Source of the DNA: LMUY01 sp964235495
GTDB lineage: Bacteria; Pseudomonadota; Alphaproteobacteria; Acetobacterales; Acetobacteraceae
DNA length: 64,000 nucleotides
Assembly: GCA_964235495.1 (NCBI GenBank)
Contig: CAXSAX010000009.1
Span: 37,236 to 101,235 of the forward strand
Direction: 5' to 3'
Both the position numbers and the translations under genes were made by a program. The notes below the pieces were generated by a model, which was given only the letters and a program-made list of their open reading frames with translations, ran no database searches and was not told where the DNA came from. This document shows, in pieces, positions 49,542 to 58,820 of the stretch. Within the stretch, counting starts at the first letter, position 1. Each line of letters opens with the position of its first letter.

Positions 49542-51092
49542 ATGGTGGACTACTCTCATTACGCACCGTTCACGCCGAGCCATCGCCCTGCCGCGGAGGG
49601 CACGAACCTCGGACCGGTCGATCCCGCGACGCCCGTCCACGTCAGCATCTACCTGAGGCCGCTTGCCGAAGCCGAAGCGCCCGCCAGCCGCGAGGACATG
49701 GCGCAGCTCCGCGCCAAGAGCTATGCGCCGGCCATCCAGCTGGTCACCGAGTTCGCTGCGAAAGCCGGGCTGACGGTCGAGAGCGTGGAGCCAGCGCGCC
49801 GGCTGGTCCGCGTGTCCGGCACGGCGGCGCAGGCCGAGGCCGCCTTCCGCACTACCCTGTCGCGCACTCGGCAGGGCACCCACGAGTTCCGCTCCCGCCA
49901 GGGCGTCCTGCAGCTGCCGCAGGAGCTGCACGGCGCGGTGGAGGCCGTGCTCGGGCTGGACACCCGCGCCCAGGCGCAGACCCGGCACATCACGAGCCAT
50001 CGCCGCCGGGCGCAGGGGACCGCGTTCCGGCCCAACATGGTGGGGCAGCTCTACAATTTTCCCACCGGCGTCACCGGCGCGGGCCAGTGCATTGGCCTGA
50101 TCGAGCTGGGTGGCGGCTTCGTGCCGAGCGACACCGCCACGGCATTCGCCGCCATGAGCCTCGCACCGCCCAAGGTCACCGCCGTGTCCGTGGATGGCGG
50201 CCAGAACACCCCCACCCCGGACGACGGCGCCGATGGCGAGGTGGCGCTGGACATCCAGGTCGCGGGCGGCGTGGCGCCGGGTGCTGCGATCGCGGTGTAT
50301 TTCGCGCCGAACACCGACGCCGGGTTCGCCGACGCGATCAGCCAGGCGGTGAACGACACGGCCCACAAGCCGAGCGTGCTGTCCATCTCCTGGGGCAGCG
50401 CCGAGTCGACCTGGACCGCGCAGGGGGTGGCCGCGATGAACAGCGCGTTGCAGGACGCGGTCACGCTCGGCGTGTCGGTGTTCGTGGCCTCCGGCGACAA
50501 CCTCGCCACCGACGGGGTGGCGGACGGCAAGGTGCACGTCGATTTCCCCGCCGCCAGCCCGTACGCGATCGGCTGCGGCGGCACGCAGCTCAACGTCGCG
50601 GGCGGCGCGGTGAGCAGCGAGGTGGTGTGGAACGACGGCAGCTCCGGCACCGGCGGCGGCGTCAGCGCGCTGTTCCCGATCCCGGCGTTCCAAGCTGGGG
50701 TGACGCTGCCGCTCAACGTCAGCACCCGCAAGGCGGGGCGCGGCGTGCCGGACGTGGCGGGCAACGCGGCGCCCGAGACCGGCTACGACATCGTGGTCAA
50801 CGGCCAGACGGAGGTGGTCGGCGGCACCAGCGCCGTGGCGCCGCTGTGGGCCGGGCTGACCGCGCTGGTCAACCAGAAAGCGACCCACGCAGGGGGCAAG
50901 CCGGTCGGCTTCTTCCTGCCGACGCTCTACAAGGCGAGCGGCGCGGTGCGGGAGATCACCAGCGGCACCAACAAGCCGACCGGCAGCAAGCTCGGCTACG
51001 CCGCCGGCCCTGGCTGGAACGCCTGCACCGGCCTCGGCGTGCCGAACGGCGCGGCGTTGCTGGCGGCCTTGACGGGAACCGCCGCGAGTTAA
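49542..51092 (+). CDS. S53 (kumamolisin-like) serine-carboxyl protease without an obvious signal peptide
   Basis: 516 residues. The pro-kumamolisin domain (VHVSIYLRPLAEAE, then VSGTAAQAEAAFRTTLSR) takes up residues 1-150; the catalytic domain has Glu233 and Asp237 in GEVALDIQV, Asp319 in VFVASGDNL and Ser430 in GGTSAVAPLW. The C terminus carries the calcium-site loop found in this family. The N terminus MVDYSHYAPFTPSHRP shows no signal peptide, as in several kumamolisin genes, so export by another route or release on lysis is possible. Only about 190 nt of upstream sequence separates it from the divergent DUF2975 gene. It differs strongly from the first sedolisin in the window. Confidence 0.92.
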   Translation: MVDYSHYAPFTPSHRPAAEGTNLGPVDPATPVHVSIYLRPLAEAEAPASREDMAQLRAKSYAPAIQLVTEFAAKAGLTVESVEPARRLVRVSGTAAQAEAAFRTTLSRTRQGTHEFRSRQGVLQLPQELHGAVEAVLGLDTRAQAQTRHITSHRRRAQGTAFRPNMVGQLYNFPTGVTGAGQCIGLIELGGGFVPSDTATAFAAMSLAPPKVTAVSVDGGQNTPTPDDGADGEVALDIQVAGGVAPGAAIAVYFAPNTDAGFADAISQAVNDTAHKPSVLSISWGSAESTWTAQGVAAMNSALQDAVTLGVSVFVASGDNLATDGVADGKVHVDFPAASPYAIGCGGTQLNVAGGAVSSEVVWNDGSSGTGGGVSALFPIPAFQAGVTLPLNVSTRKAGRGVPDVAGNAAPETGYDIVVNGQTEVVGGTSAVAPLWAGLTALVNQKATHAGGKPVGFFLPTLYKASGAVREITSGTNKPTGSKLGYAAGPGWNACTGLGVPNGAALLAALTGTAAS

Positions 51093-51133
51093 CTGGACCA
51101 AGCGCCCAGCCTATGTTCTGAAGGCGCAACTCT

Positions 51134-52225
51134 ATGCGCCCGGCCATCCTTCTCCTCGTCCTGCTCGGGATGGCCGGGTGCAAGCCCGCCGCCAAAACCG
51201 CCGCCGTCCCGCCGCCCGCGGAGGTGACGGTCGTGGTGACCACCCCGCATGACGTGAGCCTGGCCTACACCTATGGCGGCCGGGTGACGGCATTCCGCCA
51301 GGTGGAGGTGCGCGCCCGCGTCGGCGGCATCCTGGAACACCGCACCTACGTCGAAGGCGCACGCGTGCGCGCCGGCGAGGTGCTGTTCCAGATCGACCGC
51401 GCGCCATACGAGGCGGCGGTGGCGCGTGCCGCCGCCCAGGTGCAGCAGCAGGTCGCGCAGAAGGACAAGGCGGAGCGCGATGTGAGGCGGGCCGACGCGC
51501 TGGTCTCCAGCCAGGCCGGCACGGTGCAGGCGCGCGACGACGCGCTGAGCGCCGCGGCGCTGGCGGCGGCGCAGCTGGCCGCCGCGCAGGCCGACCTGCG
51601 CACCCAGGCGCTGAACCTGTCTTACACCACCGTCACCGCCCCGCTCAGCGGCGCCACCAGCCTGGAGGCGCTGCCGGAGGGCGGCCTGGTCGGCACGGCG
51701 TCCGACAACAGCTTGCTGACCCGCATCACCCAGACCGATCCGATCTACGTGACGTTCTCGTTCGACAGCGAGGACTTGGTGCAAATTCGCGAGCTGGCCG
51801 GGCCGGATGCGCGCTTGTCGGCGCAGGTGGACGCCGAGGGCCAAGTGCTGACGGGAGCGGTCGATTTCACCGACAGCAGCATCGACCAGGCGACCGGCAC
51901 GGTGCGCGGCCGGGCGCTGTTCGCCAACGCCGACACGCGGCTGGTGCCGGGCCAGTTCGTGCGCGTGACGCTCGGCGGCGTCACCCTGCGGGGCGCGCTG
52001 ACGGTGCCCAAGCTGGCGGTGGACCAGGACGCGGTGGGCGCATTCGTTTATGTGGCAGAGCACGGCCGCGCCCGCCGGGCCGACGTGACGCTGGGCCCCA
52101 GCAGCGGCGAGGACTGGGTGGTGACGGGGCTGCGCGCCGGCGATGCGGTGATCAAGGACGGGCTGGTCCACGTGCATGAGGGAGGCGAGGTGCGGGTGAT
52201 TCCTGCGCTGCGACCGGGCGCGTGA
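51134..52225 (+). CDS. RND efflux periplasmic adaptor (membrane-fusion lipoprotein)
   Basis: 363 residues with a lipobox LLGMAGCKP (Cys about residue 16), the barrel-sandwich motif AFRQVEVRARVGGILEHRTYV, the alpha-hairpin (QVQQQVAQKDKAERDVRRAD and the second helix), and VTAPLSGATS and LVPGQFVRVTLGG of the beta-barrel domain. It bridges the inner-membrane RND pump and an outer-membrane channel; no TolC-type gene follows. The stop TGA lies inside the first copy of a 12-bp tandem repeat leading to the pump gene. Confidence 0.93.
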   Translation: MRPAILLLVLLGMAGCKPAAKTAAVPPPAEVTVVVTTPHDVSLAYTYGGRVTAFRQVEVRARVGGILEHRTYVEGARVRAGEVLFQIDRAPYEAAVARAAAQVQQQVAQKDKAERDVRRADALVSSQAGTVQARDDALSAAALAAAQLAAAQADLRTQALNLSYTTVTAPLSGATSLEALPEGGLVGTASDNSLLTRITQTDPIYVTFSFDSEDLVQIRELAGPDARLSAQVDAEGQVLTGAVDFTDSSIDQATGTVRGRALFANADTRLVPGQFVRVTLGGVTLRGALTVPKLAVDQDAVGAFVYVAEHGRARRADVTLGPSSGEDWVVTGLRAGDAVIKDGLVHVHEGGEVRVIPALRPGA

Positions 52226-52270
52226 CCGGGCGCGTGACCTGGCGCGTGACCTGGCGCGTGACCTGGGCGT
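52212..52270 (+). repeat. 12-bp tandem repeat between RND adaptor and pump
   Basis: Four 12-bp copies GACCGGGCGCGT or GACCTGGCGCGT, plus a final 11-bp copy GACCTGGGCGT. The missing base in the last copy shifts the frame so that its GTG is the pump start. Confidence 0.92.
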
Positions 52271-52272
52271 GA
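52222..52272 (+). CDS. Relay mini-ORF (16 aa) within the tandem repeat
   Basis: GTG frame encoding VTGRVTWRVTWRVTWA. Its GTG overlaps the adaptor stop (GTGA) and its TGA overlaps the pump GTG (GTGA). It could pass ribosomes from one gene to the next. No evidence that the peptide itself has a function. Confidence 0.4.
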   Translation: MTGRVTWRVTWRVTWA

Positions 52273-55200
52273 TCGTCCGCAGCTTTATCGATCGCCCGGT
52301 CACGGCCTCGGTGCTGTCCCTGCTGGTGGTGCTGGTGGGCCTGGTCTCCCTGCGGCTGCTGCCGGTGGCGCAGTACCCCAACATCGTGCCGCCGCAGATC
52401 TCCGTCCAGGCGAGCTACCCCGGCGCCGACGTCGAGACGCTGTCGCAAAGCGTGGCGGCGCCGCTGGAGCGCGCGATCAACGGCGTGGATGGCATGATCT
52501 ACATGCAATCCCAGAACAGCGCCGGGCAGATGCAGTTGAGCGTGTCGTTCGACGTCGGCACGGACCCCGAGATCGACGCGATCAACGTCAGCAACCGCGT
52601 CCAGGGCGTGCTCAGCACCTTGCCGCAGGCGACGCAGCGGCTGGGCGTCACGGTGCAGAAGCAATCGGGCACGTTGGTGACGATCCTGGCGCTGTACGCC
52701 ACGTCGGACCGCTACGACGACGTGGCGATCAGCAACTACGCCCTGCGCAACGTGATCGACGAGCTGAAGCGCGTGCCCGGCGTCGGCGACGCGCAGTTCT
52801 TCGGCAAGAAGGACTACGCCATGCGCGTCTGGCTGCGCCCGGACAAGCTGGCGCAGTTCCGCCTGACCGCGTCCGACGTGTCCGATGCGCTGAACGAGCA
52901 GAACCAGGAGTTCGCCACCGGCAGCGTCAACGGCGCGCCGGGCGATGCTGGGCCGTTCACCTACGGCATGACGGCCCGCGGCCGGCTGGTGGGGGCGGAG
53001 GCGTTCGGCAACGTGGTGCTGCGGGCCATGCCGGACGGCTCGGCGCTGCGCCTGCGGGATATGGCGCGGGTCGAGCTCGGCTCGGAGGATTACAGCTTCA
53101 ACGCGATCGAGAACGGCCGCAAGGCGGTGCCGATCGGCATCTTCCTCAAGCCCGGCGCCAACGCGCTCGACGTCGTGGCGGCCGTGCAGGCGCGCATGGC
53201 GGTGCTGGCGCAGCAGTTCCCCGACGGGATTGGCTTCTCGTTTCCGTTCGACACCACCACCTTCGTGCGCGCCTCCATCGCTGAGGTGCTGCGTACGTTC
53301 GTGCTGGCCCTGGCCCTGGTGGCAGCCGTCACCTTCCTGTTCCTGCAAAGCTGGCGCGCGACGCTGATCCCGCTGGTCGCCGTGCCGGTGTCGATCATCG
53401 GCAGCTTCGCCGGCCTGAAGCTGCTCGGCTTCTCCATCAACCTGGTGACGCTGTTCGGGCTGATCCTCGCCATCGGCATCGTGGTGGACGACGCGATCGT
53501 GGTGCTGGAGAACATCGAGCGGCTGATGCACGACGAGCACCTCGCCCCCCGCCAGGCCGCGATCCGCGCCATGGAGGAGGTGAGCGGACCGGTCATCGCC
53601 ATCGTGCTGGTGCTGTGCGCGGTGTTCGTGCCGGTGGCATTCCTGGGCGGGCTGACGGGGGAGCTGTACCGCCAGTTCGCCGCCGCTATCGTCGTTTCCG
53701 TCATCATCTCGGGCGTGGTCGCGCTGACGCTCACGCCCGCGCTGTGCGCCAACGTGCTGCGCCCGCGCGACGCCGAGCCGCCGCGGGCGCTGCGCTGGTT
53801 CAACCGCGGCTTCGCCGCTTGCGGGGCCGCGGCGGTCGCGGCGGCGGGTGTGTTCGTGCGGCGGCGCTGGCTGGCCGGGCTGGCGCTGGCAGGCATCTGC
53901 GGCGCCTGCGCGCTGCTGGCCACGCAGGTCCCGGCTGGCCTGGTGCCGGACGAGGATCAGGCGGCCGTGTTCGTCGGCTGGTCGCTGCCGCCGGGTTCCT
54001 CGCTCGCGCGCACCACGGCCGTGACGAAGCAGGCTGCCGCCATCCTGGGGCGCCTGCCCTACGTCAAGTCCAGCACGATGTTCGCCGGCAACGACCTGCT
54101 CTCCAACGCGACCCGGCCCGACTCGGGCGTCGCCTACCTCACGCTGACCGACTGGTCGCAGCGCACCGGCCCCGGCCGGGACGCGCAGACGCTGGCAAGC
54201 GACATCCGCACGGCGCTGTCCGTCCTGCCGGAGGCGGAGTTCTTCGCCTTCACGTCGCCGGGCATCAGCGGCCTTGGCCAAGTGGGCGGCTTCGAGGCGC
54301 ATCTGCTCGACCGGGAGGGCAGGGGCACGGCGGCGCTGAGGCAGACGGCGCAGGAGTTCATCGCCGCCGCCTCGAAGCGGCCGGAACTGGCGGAGCTGAG
54401 CACCACGCTGCAGGCCAACACCCCGCGCTATGCGGTGGACCTGGACCGGGACCGCGCCAAGGCGCTGGGCGTGTCGGTCTCCAGCGTGTTCGACGCGGTG
54501 CAGGCGACGTTCGGCAGCCTCTACGTCAACGATTTCACCTTGGGCGGCCACAACTACCACGTGAACTTGCAATCGGACGCCCAGTTCCGGCGCGACCCGG
54601 ACGGCATCCGACAGGTGTTCGTGCGCGCGGCGGGCGGCGAGATGGTGCCGCTGTCGTCCGTGTTGACGCTGCGCCGGGTCGTGGGCACAGATTTCGTCGA
54701 GCGGTTCGACGTGTACCAATCGGCCCAGATCAGCGGCAGCGCGGCGCCCGGGTATTCGTCCGGCCAGGCCATCGCGGCGATGGAGGACGCGGCGCGCACG
54801 GAGCTGCCGCCCGGCTACGGCCTGGCCTGGGGTGGGGCGGCGTTCCAGGAGAAAGCGGCCGGCAGCGCCGGGCTGCGCGCGGCGGCCTTGGGGATCGTCG
54901 TGGTGTTCCTGATCCTGGCGGCGCTGTACGAGCGCTGGAGTCTGCCGCTGGCCGTGCTGCTGGTGGTGCCGCTGGCGCTGTTCGGCGCGTTGCTGGCCGT
55001 GTGGCTGCGCGGCATGGAAGACGACATCTACTTCCAGGCCGGGCTGATCACGCTGGTCGGGCTGTCGGCCAAGAACTCGGTGCTGATCGTGGAGTTCGCC
55101 GCCCGCCTGCAACGCGAGGGCGCGCCTGCCGGGGAGGCGGCGCTGGCGGCGCTGCGCCTGCGCTTCCGCCCGATCGTGATGACCTCGCTCGCGTTCATCC

Positions 55201-55394
55201 TCGGCTGCCTGCCGCTGGCGCTGAGCCAGGGGGCCGGCGCGGGGGCGCGGCGATCGATCGGCACGGGGGTGATCGGCGGCATGCTGGGCGCCACGGTGCT
55301 GGCGCTGCTGCTGGTGCCGGCGTTCTACCGCCTGCTCGCCGGCCGCCGCGGCGAGCCCGCGCCGAGGCAACAGCTCAGCGCAGCACCACGTTAG
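52269..55394 (+). CDS. RND multidrug efflux pump (AcrB/HAE1 type)
   Basis: 1041 residues, twelve membrane segments and two large periplasmic loops. Starts IVRSFIDRPVTASVLSLLVV; the proton-relay residues are seen as the Asp-Asp pair in GIVVDDAIVVLENIERL and Lys in SAKNSVLIVEFAARL; the porter region has the NQEFATGSVNG and GLGQVGGFEAHL blocks typical of the hydrophobe/amphiphile group. It exports drugs, detergents or lipids with the adaptor encoded just upstream. GTG start. The channel partner must be encoded elsewhere. Confidence 0.95.
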   Translation: MIVRSFIDRPVTASVLSLLVVLVGLVSLRLLPVAQYPNIVPPQISVQASYPGADVETLSQSVAAPLERAINGVDGMIYMQSQNSAGQMQLSVSFDVGTDPEIDAINVSNRVQGVLSTLPQATQRLGVTVQKQSGTLVTILALYATSDRYDDVAISNYALRNVIDELKRVPGVGDAQFFGKKDYAMRVWLRPDKLAQFRLTASDVSDALNEQNQEFATGSVNGAPGDAGPFTYGMTARGRLVGAEAFGNVVLRAMPDGSALRLRDMARVELGSEDYSFNAIENGRKAVPIGIFLKPGANALDVVAAVQARMAVLAQQFPDGIGFSFPFDTTTFVRASIAEVLRTFVLALALVAAVTFLFLQSWRATLIPLVAVPVSIIGSFAGLKLLGFSINLVTLFGLILAIGIVVDDAIVVLENIERLMHDEHLAPRQAAIRAMEEVSGPVIAIVLVLCAVFVPVAFLGGLTGELYRQFAAAIVVSVIISGVVALTLTPALCANVLRPRDAEPPRALRWFNRGFAACGAAAVAAAGVFVRRRWLAGLALAGICGACALLATQVPAGLVPDEDQAAVFVGWSLPPGSSLARTTAVTKQAAAILGRLPYVKSSTMFAGNDLLSNATRPDSGVAYLTLTDWSQRTGPGRDAQTLASDIRTALSVLPEAEFFAFTSPGISGLGQVGGFEAHLLDREGRGTAALRQTAQEFIAAASKRPELAELSTTLQANTPRYAVDLDRDRAKALGVSVSSVFDAVQATFGSLYVNDFTLGGHNYHVNLQSDAQFRRDPDGIRQVFVRAAGGEMVPLSSVLTLRRVVGTDFVERFDVYQSAQISGSAAPGYSSGQAIAAMEDAARTELPPGYGLAWGGAAFQEKAAGSAGLRAAALGIVVVFLILAALYERWSLPLAVLLVVPLALFGALLAVWLRGMEDDIYFQAGLITLVGLSAKNSVLIVEFAARLQREGAPAGEAALAALRLRFRPIVMTSLAFILGCLPLALSQGAGAGARRSIGTGVIGGMLGATVLALLLVPAFYRLLAGRRGEPAPRQQLSAAPR

Positions 55395-55481
55395 GCTTCC
55401 CAGCCCCGGGCAGGTCGTGGCAAGGCTTGGCCCGCTTGCACTGCGCGGCCAGTCACCCCGGCAAGGATCACCCACCCGTCC

Positions 55482-57638
55482 ATGACCCAGCAAGGCGCTC
55501 CCAGCGAGTTTACCATCCCTGCCGTGGCGCCGTCGCAGGCCGGCCGCACCCGCACGATCAAGGCCGACGACACTTTCGGCGTGTTCGACGCGAGCGGCGA
55601 CCTGATCGGCGGCGCCGACGGCCTCTACCACCGCGACACCCGGCATCTTTCGCAGCTTGACCTGCTGATCGGCGGCCAGCGCCCGCTGCTGCTCAGCTCC
55701 ACCCTGCGCGACGACAACGCCGAGCTGACCTGCGACCTGGCCAACCCGGATCTGCACCAGGATGGAGGGCTGGTGCTGCAACACGAGTTGCTGCACCTGC
55801 GGCGCTCCCGCTTCCTGTGGCAGGGCGCCTGCTACGAGCGCATGTCGCTGCACAGCTACGCCCCGCAGCCGCAGCGCGTGCAGATCGACCTGCGCTTCGC
55901 GGCCAGCTTCACCGACCTGTTCGAGTCCCGTGGCATGGCCCGCCCCCGCCATGGCGAGCACCTGGCGCCGGCCTGCGGCCCTGACAGCGTGACGCTGGCC
56001 TACCTTGGGCTGGACGGCCGCCAACGCACGACCCGGCTGCGCTTCGCCCCAGCGCCCGCGCAGCTCGATGCCGGCTGGGCCCGCTTCGCCTTCGACATGG
56101 CGCCTGGGCAAACCCAGCTGGTCTTCGTGGAGATCGCCTGCGACGCCGCCCCCGCGTCCGAGCCGCCGCGCCGCGCCTTCGGCCGCGCCTTGCTGGCGTG
56201 CCGCCGGCGGATGCGCCGCGAAAGCGGCAGCGCGGCGGCGATCGTCACCTCCAACGAGGTGTTCAACCAGGCGATGTGCCGCTCGGTCGGCGACCTCTAC
56301 ATGCTGGTGACGGACAAGGAGACCGGCGCCTTCCCCTATGCCGGCGTGCCCTGGTTCAGCGCCGCGTTCGGCCGCGACTCGCTGGTCACGGGGCTGCAGA
56401 CGCTGTGGCTCGACCCGTCGGTCACCCGCGGCGTGCTGGCCTACCTTGCCAAGAACCAGGCGACCGAGACCGACCCGGCGGCCGAGGCGGAACCCGGCAA
56501 GATTCTGCACGAGGTGCGCCACGGCGAGATGGCGGAGCTGCGCGAGGTGCCGTTCCGCCGCTACTACGGCAGCGTGGACAGCACCCCGCTGTTCGTCATG
56601 CTGGCCGGCGCCTACGTCGAGCGCACCGGCGACCTGGCGACGGCGGAGCGGCTCTGGCCCAGCATCCAGGCCGCCCTGCGCTGGATCGAGACCGACGGCG
56701 ACCCCGACGGGGACGGCTTCGTCGAATACCACCGGCAAACCGCGGACGGGCTGCCCAACCAGGGCTGGAAGGACAGCTACGACTCCATCTTCCACGCCGA
56801 CGGCGCGCTGGCCACGGGGCCGATCGCGGTGGCCGAGGTGCAAGGCTACGCCTACGCCGCCCGCCGTGCCGCAGCCCTCATCGCCCGCAGGCTGGGCCTG
56901 GAGGCAGAGGCCGCGGCGCTCGACGCGCGGGCGGCTGCGTTGCAGCAGGCGTTCGAGGCGGCGTTCTGGTGCGAGGACATCGGCACCTACGCGCTGGCGT
57001 TGGACGGGGCCAAGCGGCCCTGCCGGGTGCGCGCCTCCAACGCCGGGCACCTGCTGCTGACCGGCATCGCGGCGCCGGAGCATGGCCAGCGCGTCGCGGC
57101 GCAGCTGATGTCGCAGCCGTTCTTCAGCGGCTGGGGCGTGCGCACCGTGGCCGCGGGCGAGCCGCGCTACAACCCGATGAGCTACCACAACGGCTCCATC
57201 TGGCCGCACGACAACGCGCTGATCGCGATGGGCCTGGTGCGCTACGGCTTCCGCCAGGAGGCGGCCCGGCTGTTCGGCGCGATGTTCGAGGCCTGCGGCA
57301 CGATGGACCTGCAACGCCTGCCCGAGCTGTTCTGCGGCTTCCCCCGCCGCCGCGCCCAGGCCCCCACCGGCTACCCGGTCGCCTGCTCCCCGCAAGCCTG
57401 GGCCGCGACCGCCCTGCTGGCGATGCTGCAAGCCTGCCTGGGGCTGAGCTTCGACCCGGCCCGCCGCCTGGTGCGCTTCGACCGGCCGATCCTGCCCGCC
57501 AGCCTGGCGGAGGTGTCCTTGCTCAACCTGGCGCTGGACGGCGCGCGCATCAGCGTCCGGCTGAGCCGGGTGGGGGACGAGGTGGGGATGAACGTGATCG
57601 AGCGCCACGGAGACATCCAGGCGCAGCTGGTGAGCTGA
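55482..57638 (+). CDS. Glycogen debranching enzyme-like glycosidase (GDE N-terminal bis plus amylo-alpha-1,6-glucosidase)
   Basis: 718 residues. N-terminal domain (residues 1-260, TIKADDTFGVFDASGDLIGG, YHRDTRHLSQLDLLI) is GDE_N_bis; the C-terminal (alpha/alpha)6 barrel shows FPYAGVPWFSAAFGRDSLVT, GLPNQGWKDSYDSIFHADG and YHNGSIWPHDNALIAMGL. These are the substrate-binding and acid/base regions of GH15/GH133-type enzymes. Likely role: trimming of glycogen or trehalose-type glucans. No signal peptide, so cytoplasmic. It has its own start region and ends one nucleotide from the convergent GNAT gene. Confidence 0.9.
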   Translation: MTQQGAPSEFTIPAVAPSQAGRTRTIKADDTFGVFDASGDLIGGADGLYHRDTRHLSQLDLLIGGQRPLLLSSTLRDDNAELTCDLANPDLHQDGGLVLQHELLHLRRSRFLWQGACYERMSLHSYAPQPQRVQIDLRFAASFTDLFESRGMARPRHGEHLAPACGPDSVTLAYLGLDGRQRTTRLRFAPAPAQLDAGWARFAFDMAPGQTQLVFVEIACDAAPASEPPRRAFGRALLACRRRMRRESGSAAAIVTSNEVFNQAMCRSVGDLYMLVTDKETGAFPYAGVPWFSAAFGRDSLVTGLQTLWLDPSVTRGVLAYLAKNQATETDPAAEAEPGKILHEVRHGEMAELREVPFRRYYGSVDSTPLFVMLAGAYVERTGDLATAERLWPSIQAALRWIETDGDPDGDGFVEYHRQTADGLPNQGWKDSYDSIFHADGALATGPIAVAEVQGYAYAARRAAALIARRLGLEAEAAALDARAAALQQAFEAAFWCEDIGTYALALDGAKRPCRVRASNAGHLLLTGIAAPEHGQRVAAQLMSQPFFSGWGVRTVAAGEPRYNPMSYHNGSIWPHDNALIAMGLVRYGFRQEAARLFGAMFEACGTMDLQRLPELFCGFPRRRAQAPTGYPVACSPQAWAATALLAMLQACLGLSFDPARRLVRFDRPILPASLAEVSLLNLALDGARISVRLSRVGDEVGMNVIERHGDIQAQLVS

Positions 57639-57639
57639 A

Positions 57640-58191
57640 CTAAGCTCGCCCATCCCGCAGCTTCTTGCAGTAGAAGAACCCCCGCACCGTCTTGCCGTCC
57701 ACCCGGGCATAGGCCGGGTGTTCGCCCCAGCGATGGTAGCCGGAGCCCTCGTAAAGCTTGATCGCCGCCTGCTGCGTCTCGCGCACGTCCAGGTTCAGCA
57801 TCTGGTAGCCGAGCGCGCGGGCCGCCTCCTCCACCCGGCGGGTGATCAGCCGGGCCAGGCCGTGGCCGCGGGCATACGGCGCCACGAAGCTGTGCATCAG
57901 CGTGGCGGCGAAGGCCTGCGCCTCGTTGTTGCGCGGCGGCCGCACCAGCTGCGCGCTGCCGACGATCACCCCGTCCAGCCGGCCGATGAACAGCTCGCGC
58001 TCCGGCACCAGCAGCACGCCGCGGAAATACCGCTCCAGCGCCATGCGGCCCGGCGGCACCACCCAGCCGAAGCCGCCGCCCTCGATGATCGCCGCGTCCG
58101 CCGCCTCCGACAGGGCGTGCAGGTCGTCGTCCGCCAGGCTGGTCGCGCGGTCCACCCACAGCTTGGGCGCCTGGACCGCGTCCTCGCTCAC
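57640..58191 (-). CDS. GNAT family N-acetyltransferase
   Basis: 183 residues. Acetyl-CoA motif A is in FVAPYARGHGLARLITRRVEEAA, where RGHGLA is the pyrophosphate-binding loop; motif B follows in YQMLNLDVRETQQAAIKLYE, and the C terminus GSGYHRWGEHPAYARVDGK fits. The acetyl acceptor is unknown. GTG start overlaps the hisH stop by 4 nt (GTGA), so it is the last gene of the his unit, where hisA would be expected in related genomes. Confidence 0.88.
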   Translation of the reverse strand: MSEDAVQAPKLWVDRATSLADDDLHALSEAADAAIIEGGGFGWVVPPGRMALERYFRGVLLVPERELFIGRLDGVIVGSAQLVRPPRNNEAQAFAATLMHSFVAPYARGHGLARLITRRVEEAARALGYQMLNLDVRETQQAAIKLYEGSGYHRWGEHPAYARVDGKTVRGFFYCKKLRDGRA

Positions 58192-58820
58192 GGCTGCCAG
58201 CGCAGGAAGTTGGCCAGGATGCGCAGGCCGACAGCCTGGCTCTTCTCCACGTGGAACTGGGTGCCGGCGCGGTTGCCCACCGCCACCATGGCCGGCACGG
58301 GGCCGCCGTACTCGGTGGTGGCCAGCACGTCGGCCGGGCGTGCGCCGCGCAGGGCGTAGCTGTGCACGAAGTAGGCGTGGTCGCCGGGCCGCAGACCGTC
58401 CAGCAAGGGGTGCCCGGGCTCGAAGTCCAGCGCGTTCCAGCCCATCTGCGGCAGCCGCAGGCCGGGGGCGGCCATGGCGGCCACCTCGCCATGCACCCAG
58501 CCGAGGCCGGGCGTCTGCCCGTGCTCCAGCCCGCGCTCCGCCATCAGCTGCATGCCGACGCAGATGCCGAGGAACGGCCGCCCGGCCCCTGCTGCAGCCT
58601 CGATCGCCTCCCGCATGCCGTCCACCGCGGCCAGCCCGGCGGCGCAGTCGGCGAACGCGCCCTGGCCCGGCAGCACCACCCGGTCCGCCGCCGCGACCGC
58701 CGCCGGGTCGGCGGTGACGGCCACGTCGGCCTGCAAGCCAGCGTCGTCCGCCGCGCGGGCCAGGGCGCGGGCTGCCGAGGTCAGGTTGCCGCTGCCGTAA
58801 TCGACCACGGCCACGCGCAT
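58188..58820 (-). CDS. hisH: Imidazole glycerol phosphate synthase, glutaminase subunit
   Basis: 210-residue class I glutamine amidotransferase that gives ammonia to HisF for imidazole glycerol phosphate formation. Catalytic Cys in FLGICVGMQLM; His and Glu in GTQFHVEKSQAVG; oxyanion strand in VVLPGQGAFADC. ATG chosen gives MRVAVVDYGSGN; the frame is open 17 codons further upstream, inside the DUF2628 gene. It overlaps DUF2628 by 1 nt (TGATG). Confidence 0.96.
   Translation of the reverse strand: MRVAVVDYGSGNLTSAARALARAADDAGLQADVAVTADPAAVAAADRVVLPGQGAFADCAAGLAAVDGMREAIEAAAGAGRPFLGICVGMQLMAERGLEHGQTPGLGWVHGEVAAMAAPGLRLPQMGWNALDFEPGHPLLDGLRPGDHAYFVHSYALRGARPADVLATTEYGGPVPAMVAVGNRAGTQFHVEKSQAVGLRILANFLRWQP

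Noticed and set aside
52152..57710. 1852-codon antisense open frame covering the RND pump and the glycosidase
   Set aside because: It runs antisense to two clearly functional genes with intact motifs and is rich in Arg, Gly, His and Gln, the signature of a GC-rich shadow frame.
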